From DASQDT01 sp036380435 (GTDB lineage: Bacteria; Acidobacteriota; Blastocatellia; Pyrinomonadales; Pyrinomonadaceae): DNA of 18,257 bases. Position numbers and translations under genes: made by a program. Under the pieces are notes generated by a model. It did no database searches, was not told the DNA's origin, and saw only the letters and a list, made by a program, of their open reading frames with translations. Below, one piece after another: positions 6,643 through 14,207 of the stretch (positions are counted from its first letter, which is position 1; each line of letters starts with the position of its first letter). The stretch is from the NCBI GenBank assembly GCA_036380435.1, contig DASVES010000284.1:1-18257 (forward strand), written 5' to 3'.

Positions 6643-6816
6643 CTAGGTTGTTTTGCCCTTTACCATGAACGGGATATGTTGGTCGGCGAGAGCCTCCAGC
6701 GCAGCCGCGGGAATCAGGTGCTCACCTGAGTTGAGCACATGGCCGGAGAAGCGCCCGATCAGAAAGGCTAAGGCGCGCTTCTCCGTTTCGCGGTCAGGAA
6801 ATGTAATGGTCACCAT
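6643..6816 (-). CDS. Small protein of 57 residues, function unknown
   Basis: An intact frame runs from ATG 6816 to TAG 6643 and encodes 57 residues. It begins MVTITFPDRETEKRALAFLI, has GRFSGHVLNSGEHLIPAAAL in the middle and ends HIPFMVKGKTT. It fits tightly in the operon: 29 nt after the M48 stop and 30 nt before the LprI start, with GAGG about 10 nt upstream of the ATG. The pattern (beta strand, charged helix, GE-x-xIP turn, helix, final strand) looks like a compact folded domain rather than noise. A plus-strand frame over the same bases starts without a site and is judged a shadow. I do not recognise the family. Confidence 0.7.
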   Translation of the reverse strand: MVTITFPDRETEKRALAFLIGRFSGHVLNSGEHLIPAAALEALADQHIPFMVKGKTT

Positions 6817-6845
6817 GTCTCACACACCTCGGCGCACTGCGCCCA

Positions 6846-7829
6846 TCACGCGGCGGCGCTCGCCGGCTGGCCCGACATCACGCGCTGGTACTCGCCGCTC
6901 TCCACCCACTTGAGAATCTCGGAGACGCGCCAGACGGGGAAGGGGTGCGTCAAGCCGGCATTGATGATGTCGGCCCAGAAGCGGTCGAGCGCCTTCTGGT
7001 CGTAGTTCTTCTGGAAGTCGCGCGCCTGTTCGAGAAACTGATCGTAATCGACGCGCGAGGCGAAGGTGCCGCCGCAGAGTTTCATCATGGCGCGGCCGAT
7101 CACGTCCGGGTCTTGCACGACGAGCAGCGCCGCGCGGTCGCACGAAAGCTCGGCGCGACGCGCCCACGCGAGGATGGCCGCGCGCATCGTGCCCGAGATG
7201 AGCTGCGCGATGATGCCGGCGAGGGGCGTGGTGGAGATGGCCGCGTTGGCGAGCAGTTCCAGCAGATGCGCCGCCGTCAGGTAAAGGACGTGCTCGGCGT
7301 GGATGTGGCCGACCTCGTGGGCGAGCACCGCCAGCGTCTCCTCGTCGTTGAGGCGTTCGATGAGCGCGGAGTGGAGGACAATGACGGGGCGCTTGACGCC
7401 GCCGGTGAAGGCGTTGACGACGGGGTTCTGCTGGACGAACAGCTCCGGCATGTCCACGCCGAGCGTGGAGCAGGCGATCTGGAGCTTGGCGTAGAGGTCG
7501 GGGCACTGCTTCGGCGTGACCTTGACGGCGCTCGCCGTGAAGATGATGCGGATGGCCGACTCGCCGGTCACTTCCAAAAGCTTCTTGAGCGCCGAGTCGA
7601 TGCCGGGGATGGTCTTGAGGGCGGCAAGGGCGCGGCTGTCGGCCGGGTGGATGTACTCGTGCTTGTCGAGTTCGGCGAATTTTTTGTGGGGCTCGCCTGA
7701 GAGCGTCAGGCGGCAGCGGCCGCACCGCGCCTGAGCGTTGCTGTTGTCGCGCGTCTGGTTCAACTGCCCGCAGTAGCGGCAGCGGATGGTGTCGTTGTTC
7801 TGTTCGTTCACAGGTTGGATGTCAGACAT
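6846..7829 (-). CDS. M48-type metalloprotease with N-terminal zinc ribbon
   Basis: A 327-residue protein. The N-terminus carries a four-cysteine zinc ribbon (C17, C20, C36, C39). The catalytic core has HEVGH at 171-175 and ELSCD at 227-231, the Glu/Asp third-ligand motif of M48 (HtpX/Ste24-like) gluzincins. Hydrophobic stretches at about 180-222 lie beside the active site, as in membrane-associated family members, but there is no N-terminal signal. The expected activity is zinc-dependent protein quality control. ATG 7829 has GGAG about 7 nt upstream. The fusion of a rubredoxin-like ribbon to an M48 domain is uncommon in model bacteria. Confidence 0.9.
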   Translation of the reverse strand: MSDIQPVNEQNNDTIRCRYCGQLNQTRDNSNAQARCGRCRLTLSGEPHKKFAELDKHEYIHPADSRALAALKTIPGIDSALKKLLEVTGESAIRIIFTASAVKVTPKQCPDLYAKLQIACSTLGVDMPELFVQQNPVVNAFTGGVKRPVIVLHSALIERLNDEETLAVLAHEVGHIHAEHVLYLTAAHLLELLANAAISTTPLAGIIAQLISGTMRAAILAWARRAELSCDRAALLVVQDPDVIGRAMMKLCGGTFASRVDYDQFLEQARDFQKNYDQKALDRFWADIINAGLTHPFPVWRVSEILKWVESGEYQRVMSGQPASAAA

Positions 7830-7945
7830 CTACTTCTCCATACCGAAATCAAAGACGTGACAGGTGCTGCTGGAGAGACAAGTTCGCAAGCCTGTTCGGA
7901 GCGTTAAGTATCCGTGATGGACGGGCGCGAGGGCAAGCGGACAGG

Positions 7946-7987
7946 AGCTGTTAGCTATTAGCTGTTAGCTTTCAGCTATTAGCTTCA
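7946..7987. repeat. Tandem heptad array R5 (AGCTNTT x6)
   Basis: Six contiguous heptads run AGCTGTT, AGCTATT, AGCTGTT, AGCTTTC, AGCTATT, AGCTTCA. Each starts with the self-complementary AGCT, so the array can fold on itself on either strand. The last heptad contains the purH stop codon (complement of 7985-7987). The unit is the same family as the core of R1 and R2 (TTAGCTA). The rest of the 155-bp spacer up to the M48 gene shows no other clear element. Confidence 0.88.
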
Positions 7988-9670
7988 GTGCCTGAAGTGG
8001 CGCAGGCCCGTGAAGACCATCGCGAGGCCGTGCTCGTCGGCGGCGGCGATGACCTCGTCGTCGCGGACGGAGCCGCCGGGTTGGATGACGGCCGTGACGC
8101 CGTGACGGGCCGCTTCGTCGAGACCGTCGCGGAAGGGGAAGAAGGCGTCGGAGGCGACGACGGAGCCGGCCAGCGTGAGTTGCGCGCGCATGGCGCCGAG
8201 GCGCGCGGAATCGACGCGCGACATCTGCCCCGCGCCGACGCCCACGGTCTGACCCTCGCGCGCGTAGACGATGGCGTTCGACTTCGTGTGCTTGCAGACC
8301 GTCCAGGCGAAGAGGAGCGCCCTCGTCTCTTCCTCGGTCGGGGCGCGTCTGGTAACGACCTTGAGCTGGTCGGGCGCGAGCCGATGAGCGTCGCGCGTCT
8401 GGATGAGGATGCCGCCCGTGATGCGTTTGAAGTCGAGGCCCTCGGGCGGCTCGGCCGGGCCGGCGCGCAGCACGCGCAGGTTCTTTTTCGACTTCAACAC
8501 TTCCAGCGCGCCGTCCTCGTAGTCGGGCGCGACGACGACCTCGGTGAAAATCTCTGTCAGGGCGCGCGCCGCCGTCTCGTCGAGAGTGCGGTTGAAAGCG
8601 ACGACGCCGCCGAAGGCGGAGACCGGGTCGGTGGCGAGCGCGAGCCTGTAGGCCGCCTCGGTGGTCGCGGCCGTGCCGACGCCCGCGGGGTTAGTGTGCT
8701 TGATGATGGCGCAGGCCGTCTCCTCGAAGTCGCAGACGAGTTGCCATGCGGCGTCGGCGTCCACGTAGTTGTTGTAAGACATCTCCTTGCCGCCGAGGAC
8801 TTCAGCGGCGGAGACGCCTCCGCTCTCGCTAGTGACAAAGAGCGCTGCCTTTTGGTGCGGGTTCTCGCCGTAGCGTAGATCAGTTTTCTTCTCGCAGAGC
8901 AGAGTGATGTTTTTCGGGAATGATCCCTGGGCTTCGACGCGCAACTCGACAGCTTGTAGCTTGTCATAGTCCGTGACGGTAAAGTCCTCACTCATGCATT
9001 GAACGTCCTCCGAGATCAGGTCTCCGGTCTGCATCCTGTTTTTTGCCAGGCCGGGCAGCGTTGAAGCGAGGAAGCTGAAAATGGCACGGTCATACTCCGC
9101 TGTAAGCATGAATGCCTGTCGGGCGAGGCGGGCACGCGTCAGGAGGGAGAGCGACCCTCGTTGCGCTTTCAGTTCATCCACGATTTTCTCGTAAGAGTAG
9201 GGGGACGAAACGACAGCCACGTCGCCATAATTTTTGGCGGCGGAGCGAATCATCGCCGGGCCGCCGATGTCGATCTGCTCGACGGCCTCCGCGAGCGTGA
9301 CGCCCTCGCGCTCGACCGTCTGCTCGAAGGGGTAGAGGCTGACGACGACCATGTCGATTGGCTCGATGCCGTGCTCGCGCATGGAGGCGGCGTGCTCGGG
9401 GTTCGCGCGCACGCCGAGCAGGCCGCCGTGGACGCGCGGGTGGAGCGTCTTCACGCGCCCGTCGAGCATTTCGGGGAAGCCGGTCAAGTCCGACACGTCG
9501 CGCACCTCGACGCCGGCCTCGCGCAAGGCGCGCGCCGTGCCGCCCGTGCTTAAAATCTCGACGCCGTGACCGCGCAGAGCGCGCGCGAAGTCGATCAGTC
9601 CCGCCTTGTCCGAGACGCTCAGGAGCGCTCGTCGAATCGGCTTCAAGCCGACCGTGTTCGGTTCAGTCAT
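7985..9670 (-). CDS. purH: Bifunctional AICAR formyltransferase / IMP cyclohydrolase
   Basis: A 561-residue enzyme performing the last two steps of purine synthesis: AICAR to FAICAR with 10-formyl-tetrahydrofolate, then closure to IMP. The N-terminal IMP cyclohydrolase domain (about 10-200) shows ALLSVSDKAGL, LSTGGTA, GRVKTLHPRVHGG and DIGGPAMIRSAAKN. The formyltransferase domain (about 251-561) has DLRYGENPHQKAA and the catalytic KH pair Lys324-His325 in IIKHTNPAG. It is about 32 residues longer than E. coli PurH; the extra length lies in the interdomain linker (204-250), which is also lower in GC. ATG 9670 has only a distant GGAAGG site. Confidence 0.97.
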   Translation of the reverse strand: MTEPNTVGLKPIRRALLSVSDKAGLIDFARALRGHGVEILSTGGTARALREAGVEVRDVSDLTGFPEMLDGRVKTLHPRVHGGLLGVRANPEHAASMREHGIEPIDMVVVSLYPFEQTVEREGVTLAEAVEQIDIGGPAMIRSAAKNYGDVAVVSSPYSYEKIVDELKAQRGSLSLLTRARLARQAFMLTAEYDRAIFSFLASTLPGLAKNRMQTGDLISEDVQCMSEDFTVTDYDKLQAVELRVEAQGSFPKNITLLCEKKTDLRYGENPHQKAALFVTSESGGVSAAEVLGGKEMSYNNYVDADAAWQLVCDFEETACAIIKHTNPAGVGTAATTEAAYRLALATDPVSAFGGVVAFNRTLDETAARALTEIFTEVVVAPDYEDGALEVLKSKKNLRVLRAGPAEPPEGLDFKRITGGILIQTRDAHRLAPDQLKVVTRRAPTEEETRALLFAWTVCKHTKSNAIVYAREGQTVGVGAGQMSRVDSARLGAMRAQLTLAGSVVASDAFFPFRDGLDEAARHGVTAVIQPGGSVRDDEVIAAADEHGLAMVFTGLRHFRH

Positions 9671-9778
9671 AAGTTCGTGTCGCCTTCCATTGTCCGACTA
9701 AGAAATATTCAGAGCACGTTATCAAAACTATATCTGGGGCCGGGCAAGTCCTCAGCCCGTCATGGCGAAAGAATTATT

Positions 9779-9869
9779 AACATGGATGGATAGGATGTGC
9801 GGGATGAGAAGAGTTGAAAGCTCAAATCTGCTTTGTCTTCATCCTATCCATCCTGCCCATCCATGTTGA
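9779..9869. repeat. Inverted-repeat hairpin R6 (GGATG-rich)
   Basis: The arms are 9779-9811 (AACATGGATGGATAGGATG, then TGCGGGATGAGAAG) and about 9837-9869, which reads CAACATGGATGGGCAGGATGG on the complementary strand. They pair over about 30 bp with small offsets, around a loop of about 25 nt. It lies about 25 nt after the VWFA stop codon and before purH, both on the minus strand. The 7-nt period is less regular than in the other arrays. The rest of the 9671-9893 spacer is AT-richer with no convincing promoter. Confidence 0.8.
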
Positions 9870-9893
9870 TTCTTCTATAAGCAGGGGCCGCGC

Positions 9894-10961
9894 TCAAGGC
9901 TCCGGCGTGGCGCTCGGGGGTGGAGCGCCGCCGCCTTCGGGTCGGCGTTCGAGAACGTATGTGTCGCGGAGCGCGCGGACACGGAGTTTGCCCGCGTCCC
10001 GTGTCTTGAGACGCACTTCGACGCGGCGCGGGAGGCCGGTGCGCTGCGCTTCACCCGCGTAGTAGCCGAGGACGTACTGAGCGCGGAGGTCGTCTTCGAT
10101 GGCGCGGAAGACGGGCCAGAAGTCGTGCGGCGTTTGTGCGCCGGAAGATGTTTCCGCGTCGCCGACGACGAAGAGTTGACCGCCCGTCTTTAGAGCGAGG
10201 TCGCGGAAGCCCTTCGCGGTCGGGCGCGGCCCGAGACGGCCGCCCTGAATCCAGAAGAGCGGCGTGTGGATCACGTAGAAGGCGACGCCCCGCGCGCGCG
10301 CCTCGTCGATGACGGCCGAGGGGCGGACGCGGCTGGCCGTGTCGAGGCCGTCGCTGATGAGGATGACGATGCGGCGCTCGGCCGGGTCGGCGCCGGGGGT
10401 GTCGAAGACGCGGACGGCGGCGAGAGCGGCGTCGAAGATGGCCGTGCGGCGGTCGGGTAGAGCGACGAAGCGGAAGGCGGCGCGCGCCGCTTCGAGGTCG
10501 GCGGTGAAGGGGAGCGACAGAGCGGGCCGCTCCTGAAAGTGGATGACGGAGACGCGCGAACGCTTGCCGAAGCGCGAGAAGAGGGCGAGGGCAGCCTCGC
10601 GCTGGCCCGCGATGATGTCGCGCGTGCTGCCCGAGGCGTCGAGGAGGAAGACGAGAGCCACGCGCTCGGCGCCGACGGCGAAGTAGGAAATCTCCACGCC
10701 GCTGCCCTCGTCGATGATTTCAAAGTCGGCGGCGGTCAGGCCAGCGACGCGCCGTGCGCGCCGGTCGGTGATGATGACGGGGACGCTGACGAGGTCGGTG
10801 TTGACGCGAATCGTTTCGTCCGGCGGGGCGGCGTCGGTCTGCGCGCGTGCGTGTAGGTGTGCGGAGACGAGGGCGGCGAAGAGTGTGGCCGTGACGAATA
10901 GGAGGCGGGCGGAGCGCGGCGAATCGGCAATCTGTGGGTTCGCTGCGCCGTTGGAGGCCAT
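9894..10961 (-). CDS. Secreted VWFA-related domain protein
   Basis: A 355-residue exported protein of the type annotated as VWFA-related Acidobacterial domain (TIGR03436-like). A signal peptide covers about residues 18-40 (RLLFVTATLFAALVSAHLHA, cleavage near ARA|Q). A short beta segment (VNTDLVSVPVIITDRRARRVAGLTAADFEI) precedes the von Willebrand A domain. The MIDAS metal site DASGS is at 108-112, and DRRTAIFDAA plus ILISDGLD supply the later conserved positions. The C-terminus has YVLGYY, typical of the family, and a Pro/Gly-rich tail. Its role is unknown, presumably extracytoplasmic adhesion or protein binding. It lies 13 nt downstream of a possible 25-residue membrane microprotein and likely shares its promoter. 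No good ribosome binding site precedes ATG 10961. Confidence 0.9.
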   Translation of the reverse strand: MASNGAANPQIADSPRSARLLFVTATLFAALVSAHLHARAQTDAAPPDETIRVNTDLVSVPVIITDRRARRVAGLTAADFEIIDEGSGVEISYFAVGAERVALVFLLDASGSTRDIIAGQREAALALFSRFGKRSRVSVIHFQERPALSLPFTADLEAARAAFRFVALPDRRTAIFDAALAAVRVFDTPGADPAERRIVILISDGLDTASRVRPSAVIDEARARGVAFYVIHTPLFWIQGGRLGPRPTAKGFRDLALKTGGQLFVVGDAETSSGAQTPHDFWPVFRAIEDDLRAQYVLGYYAGEAQRTGLPRRVEVRLKTRDAGKLRVRALRDTYVLERRPEGGGAPPPSATPEP

Positions 10962-10974
10962 GCCGTCAGAGGGC

Positions 10975-11052
10975 TTAGAACAGGAAGCGCCCGAAGAAGA
11001 GAATGCTCAGGATGACGGCAATCGTGATGACGATGATTTTGACGAGGCTCAC
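10975..11052 (-). CDS. Possible 25-residue single-membrane-span microprotein
   Basis: An open frame starts at GTG 11052, preceded by AAAGGA about 8 nt upstream, and stops at TAA 10975-10977. The peptide begins MSLVKIIVIT, continues with an uninterrupted run of Ile/Val/Leu/Ala/Phe and ends FFGRFLF, a single transmembrane helix with a lysine at one end and an arginine at the other. It lies about 50 nt downstream of a near-consensus minus-strand promoter and 13 nt before the VWFA gene. Position, ribosome binding site and composition support translation, but its length makes chance possible. I do not recognise a family. Confidence 0.5.
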   Translation of the reverse strand: MSLVKIIVITIAVILSILFFGRFLF

Positions 11053-11107
11053 AACCTTGGTCCTTTCGGTGTGCGAGGCACGCGGGGAAATCCAACGCGT
11101 GTGCGGC

Positions 11108-11137
11108 ATTCTATCGACGCCCGTCGTGGCGTGTCAA
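11108..11137 (-). promoter_or_regulatory. Near-consensus sigma-70 promoter for the microprotein-VWFA unit
   Basis: On the minus strand TTGACA (complement of 11132-11137, 6/6) is followed after 18 bp by TAGAAT (complement of 11108-11113, 5/6). Transcription would start near 11101 and run toward the GTG at 11052. It is the only strong minus-strand promoter seen in the divergent spacer 10962-11341. Confidence 0.68.
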
Positions 11138-11270
11138 TGCCGGCGTCGGCGGCTGCCCGAGTCGAAAACTACCGGCGTCTGTGCAAAAGTAGATACGCCG
11201 CCGAAGTGTTGCTTGTTCCTCGGCAGTTCGAGCCATCCGTGCGCGGCCCCGAGACATCAAAGAAGGGCGT

Positions 11271-11298
11271 TTCAATCGGCGGTTCTTATTGCTATAAT
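11271..11298 (+). promoter_or_regulatory. Putative promoter of the DUF2946-like / TonB receptor pair
   Basis: A perfect TATAAT (11293-11298) with a weak -35 TTCAAT (11271-11276) at 16 bp spacing lies 44 nt before TTG 11342. The box sits in GCTATAATTCCGGC, which matches 13 of 14 bases around the TATAAT at 3652. No clear Zur or Fur operator palindrome is visible. Confidence 0.5.
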
Positions 11299-11341
11299 TC
11301 CGGCACTTTTGTAAGGTTTTCACAACTCAGGAAGTTCACGA

Positions 11342-11719
11342 TTGCGCGGAAGAGGTCTCAGAGGCAATTTCGGCAGGTGGTCGCCCGCGGCGTCCGTCTT
11401 GCTGCTCGTCCTGTTCGCGCACGCCTTCCTCGTCAACGCCACGCACTGCCATCGCTTCGCGCGAGCCGTCGCGCCGGGCGCGGAGCAGGAAATCGGCGTG
11501 AGCGGCCGGGAAGACCTCGGTCGCCAGAGCGAGGCCGGCGGAGACGCGCAGTGCGTGCTGTGTCGCCTCCAGCGCAACTTCGTCACGGACTTCCACAGGG
11601 TTTCGACGCCGGTCGGCCCAACGCGGCAGGAGTGTCAACCTTACCGTCTGCCGCCGGCCCTCTCCAGCAACGCGCGCGCGTTCTCCGTCCCGCAGGGCCG
11701 CGCGCCTCCGCTCGCCTGA
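11342..11719 (+). CDS. Small His/Cys membrane protein, DUF2946-like
   Basis: A 125-residue protein with one hydrophobic segment (about 17-33) followed by HCH at 35-37 and CVLC at 71-74. This layout (N-terminal membrane helix, His-rich stretch, CxxC) resembles DUF2946 proteins, small putative metal-binding proteins often encoded beside TonB receptors. The start is TTG 11342 with AGGAAG at 11329-11334, 7 nt upstream, behind a TATAAT at 11293. A ZnuD-like receptor follows. A minus-strand frame covers the same bases but lacks a site or familiar motifs. The C-terminal half is Pro/Arg-rich and may be disordered. Family assignment is tentative. Confidence 0.65.
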   Translation: MRGRGLRGNFGRWSPAASVLLLVLFAHAFLVNATHCHRFARAVAPGAEQEIGVSGREDLGRQSEAGGDAQCVLCRLQRNFVTDFHRVSTPVGPTRQECQPYRLPPALSSNARAFSVPQGRAPPLA

Positions 11720-11804
11720 ATACTCCAACCTACGTATCAGTCCCGGCTCGCCTGTCGCGACGCTGAAAGATAACTCGAACTCGAAGCCGCATGGCCGAAG
11801 GGGA

Positions 11805-11870
11805 GACGCAGTCGCCCGGTGTGGTGGCTGCGTCCGAAACGCTCTGCTTTCGAGTGGGGCGCTCTCCACA
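11805..11870 (+). promoter_or_regulatory. Structured leader upstream of the TonB receptor
   Basis: The 221-nt gap 11720-11940 holds a perfect 7-bp stem GACGCAG (11805-11811) / CTGCGTC (11828-11834). A second hairpin GTGGGG-CGCT-CTCCAC lies at about 11855-11870. No known riboswitch consensus is recognised, including the cobalamin box. The leader may control expression of the metal receptor, but this is inference only. Confidence 0.3.
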
Positions 11871-11940
11871 AAAGAGTTATTTCGCGTGTCGCCACCCGGA
11901 CGTTGAAACATCAGTTCGGTGCTTTTCATTCAGGAGTCAT

Positions 11941-14163
11941 ATGAAGCGGAAAATATCTCTCACATGCTTGTTGGCCGCGGTCGTCTTGTTATTCGCCCCG
12001 GCCCGCGCGCTCGCACAGATGGGCGGAAGTCTCTACAGCCTCCCGCAGACCAACGGCGCCATCAAGGGGACGGTGACGCTTGCCGAGGGCGGCACGGCCC
12101 TGCATAACGCCATCGTCACGGTCGTGCAACTGAGGCGTTCGGTTCAGACGGACGAGAACGGGGCTTACGAGTTCACGCCCGTACCGCCCGGCGCCTACAC
12201 GGTGCTCGCGCACATGGAAGGTTTCCCGGACGCCACGGAGACGGTGACGGTCGCGGCCGGCGCGCCCGCCACACTCGACATCAAGTTGAGTCTCTCCGGC
12301 CTCCGCGAGGAGATTACGGTGACGGCGACCGGCACCGAGCAGAGCACCTTCGAGTCGCTTCAATCGGTCACCACGCTCGACACCATCAGGCTCACGGAGG
12401 AGAGTCACCCGTCCATCGGCGAGGTGCTCGACAAAGAGCCGGGCGTGGCGAAACGTAGTTTCGGGCCGGGTTCCTCGCGCCCCGTCATTCGCGGCTTCGA
12501 CGGCGACCGCGTGCTCATCACGCAGGACGGCGCATCCACGGGTTCGCTCGCCTCGCAGTCGGCCGACCACGCCGAGCCGATTGACGTGCTCTCGCTCGAA
12601 CGACTGGAGGTCGTCAAAGGCCCGGCCACATTGCTCTACGGCAGCAGCGCCGTCGGCGGCGTCGTCAACGCCGTGACGGGCCACGACTACGCGCACGACG
12701 GCTGGCGCGGCTATCTAACGGGCGTCGGCGGCACGACGAACAATCAGGGCGGCGCGAGCGGCGGGCTGGAGTACGGCACGGGAAAGTGGATGCTCTGGGG
12801 CAACGGCTCCGCGCAGCGCACGGGCGACTACAACACGCCGCTCGGGCGCGTCGAGCAATCGTTCTCACGCTCCGGCAGCGGCACGCTTGGTGTCGGGAGA
12901 TACGAAGAGAAGAACTTCCTCAATTTCACATATGGTTACGACCGTCGCCGCTACGGCATCCCGTTCGCTTCGTTCTTCGAGACCGGCGGCGAGGAGACCG
13001 GCTCGGACGTGAGCATCAAGACGAAGCGGCAAGACTTCAAGTTCAACGGCGGCTTCCGCGACCTCGACACGCCTGTCAGCGGCTTCCGCATGACTGTCGA
13101 TTACAGCGACTACGGGCATAGGGAGCTTGAGGGCGAAGAAGTCAACACACAGTTCAGCAACAAGCTGTTCATGTACCGCGGCGTCTTCGACCAGCGCAAG
13201 CGTGGAAGCCTTTCGGGCAGCTTCGGCTTTTCCGGCTTCCACCGCGACTACGACACGGTCGGCGCGGAAGCGCTGGCGCCGCCCACCACACAGAACAACT
13301 TCGCCGTCTTCGGCCTTGAGGTCATCGACTTCGAGCGCGTCAAATTCCAGTTCGGCGGGCGCGTCGAGCACAACTCCTACAACCCCGACGGCCTGCTCGC
13401 GCGCTCCTACACCGGCTTCTCGGGCGCGGCCGGCGTCCGCGTCCAGCTCTGGACGAACGGCGCTTTCGTCGCCAACTACACGCACTCGTACCGCGCGCCC
13501 GCCCTCGAAGAGCTTTACAACAACGGCCCGCACGTCGGCAACCTGACCTTCGAGATCGGCAACCCGCTGCTCACGCGCGAGAGCAACGACGGCGTTGATT
13601 TCTCTCTGCGCCACGAGTCGAAACGCGTCCGCGGCGCGGCGAACTTCTACTACTACAACATCAAGGACTTCGTCTTCCTCGCGCCCACGGGTGCCATCGA
13701 GGACAACCTCATCGAGGCGCGCTACGGGCAGGAGGATAGCCGATTCATGGGGACGGAGCTGAACCTTGAGTTGGCCCCCCGCGAGAACCTGTGGCTCACT
13801 TTCGGCTTCGACGCCGTTGACGCGCAGTTGAAGGCGTCGGACACACCGCTGCCGCGTATCCCGCCGATGCGCGCTCGCTTCGGCATCGACTGGCGCTACA
13901 AGGGCTTGAGCCTGCGCCCCGAGGCGGTCTTCGTAAAAGATCAGGATCAACTGTTCCCGACCGAGACGCGCACGCCCGGCTACGCACTCTTCGACGTGGT
14001 CGCCTCCTACACCCTCGCGCGCCCCCACTACGCGCAAATCTTCGCCGTCAACGCCTTCAACCTCGGCGACCGTCTCTACCGCAACCACCTCTCCTTCATC
14101 AAAGACCTCGCGCCGGAGATCGGGAGAGGGGTGCGCTTCACCTACACTCTCAGGTACTTCTAG
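11941..14163 (+). CDS. TonB-dependent receptor, ZnuD-like (putative metal uptake)
   Basis: A 740-residue outer-membrane receptor. It has a signal peptide (cleavage near ALA|Q at 25/26), a carboxypeptidase-regulatory-like beta domain (about 38-118) and a TonB box-like EEITVTAT (123-130). The plug (about 140-245) reads SSRPVIRGFDGDRVLITQDG, then SADHAEPIDVLSLERLEVVKGPATLLYGSSAVGG. The beta barrel ends in a terminal Phe (YTLRYF). The RG-DGDRVL, DHA-P-D and GP-LLYG elements closely resemble ZnuD-type zinc receptors, so Zn (or another divalent metal) import is the best guess. ATG 11941 has AGGAG 4 nt upstream, a short but usable spacing. The upstream DUF2946-like gene supports a metal role. A heptad hairpin (R7) follows 44 nt after the stop. 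Confidence 0.9.
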   Translation: MKRKISLTCLLAAVVLLFAPARALAQMGGSLYSLPQTNGAIKGTVTLAEGGTALHNAIVTVVQLRRSVQTDENGAYEFTPVPPGAYTVLAHMEGFPDATETVTVAAGAPATLDIKLSLSGLREEITVTATGTEQSTFESLQSVTTLDTIRLTEESHPSIGEVLDKEPGVAKRSFGPGSSRPVIRGFDGDRVLITQDGASTGSLASQSADHAEPIDVLSLERLEVVKGPATLLYGSSAVGGVVNAVTGHDYAHDGWRGYLTGVGGTTNNQGGASGGLEYGTGKWMLWGNGSAQRTGDYNTPLGRVEQSFSRSGSGTLGVGRYEEKNFLNFTYGYDRRRYGIPFASFFETGGEETGSDVSIKTKRQDFKFNGGFRDLDTPVSGFRMTVDYSDYGHRELEGEEVNTQFSNKLFMYRGVFDQRKRGSLSGSFGFSGFHRDYDTVGAEALAPPTTQNNFAVFGLEVIDFERVKFQFGGRVEHNSYNPDGLLARSYTGFSGAAGVRVQLWTNGAFVANYTHSYRAPALEELYNNGPHVGNLTFEIGNPLLTRESNDGVDFSLRHESKRVRGAANFYYYNIKDFVFLAPTGAIEDNLIEARYGQEDSRFMGTELNLELAPRENLWLTFGFDAVDAQLKASDTPLPRIPPMRARFGIDWRYKGLSLRPEAVFVKDQDQLFPTETRTPGYALFDVVASYTLARPHYAQIFAVNAFNLGDRLYRNHLSFIKDLAPEIGRGVRFTYTLRYF

Positions 14164-14207
14164 GGCGATTGTCACTTGAGGGAAAACGAAATGTGATTCA
14201 CCCCAGC

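Noticed and set aside
6653..6913. 86-residue plus-strand frame
   Set aside because: It covers the 57-residue minus gene and the end of the M48 gene, and reads as a low-complexity shadow.
11336..11929. 197-residue minus-strand frame opposite the DUF2946-like gene
   Set aside because: It has no site or motif. The plus frame has promoter, ribosome binding site, membrane helix and CxxC.
11720..11940. Cobalamin or other known riboswitch before the TonB receptor
   Set aside because: Stems are present but no known conserved core, such as the B12 box, could be matched.
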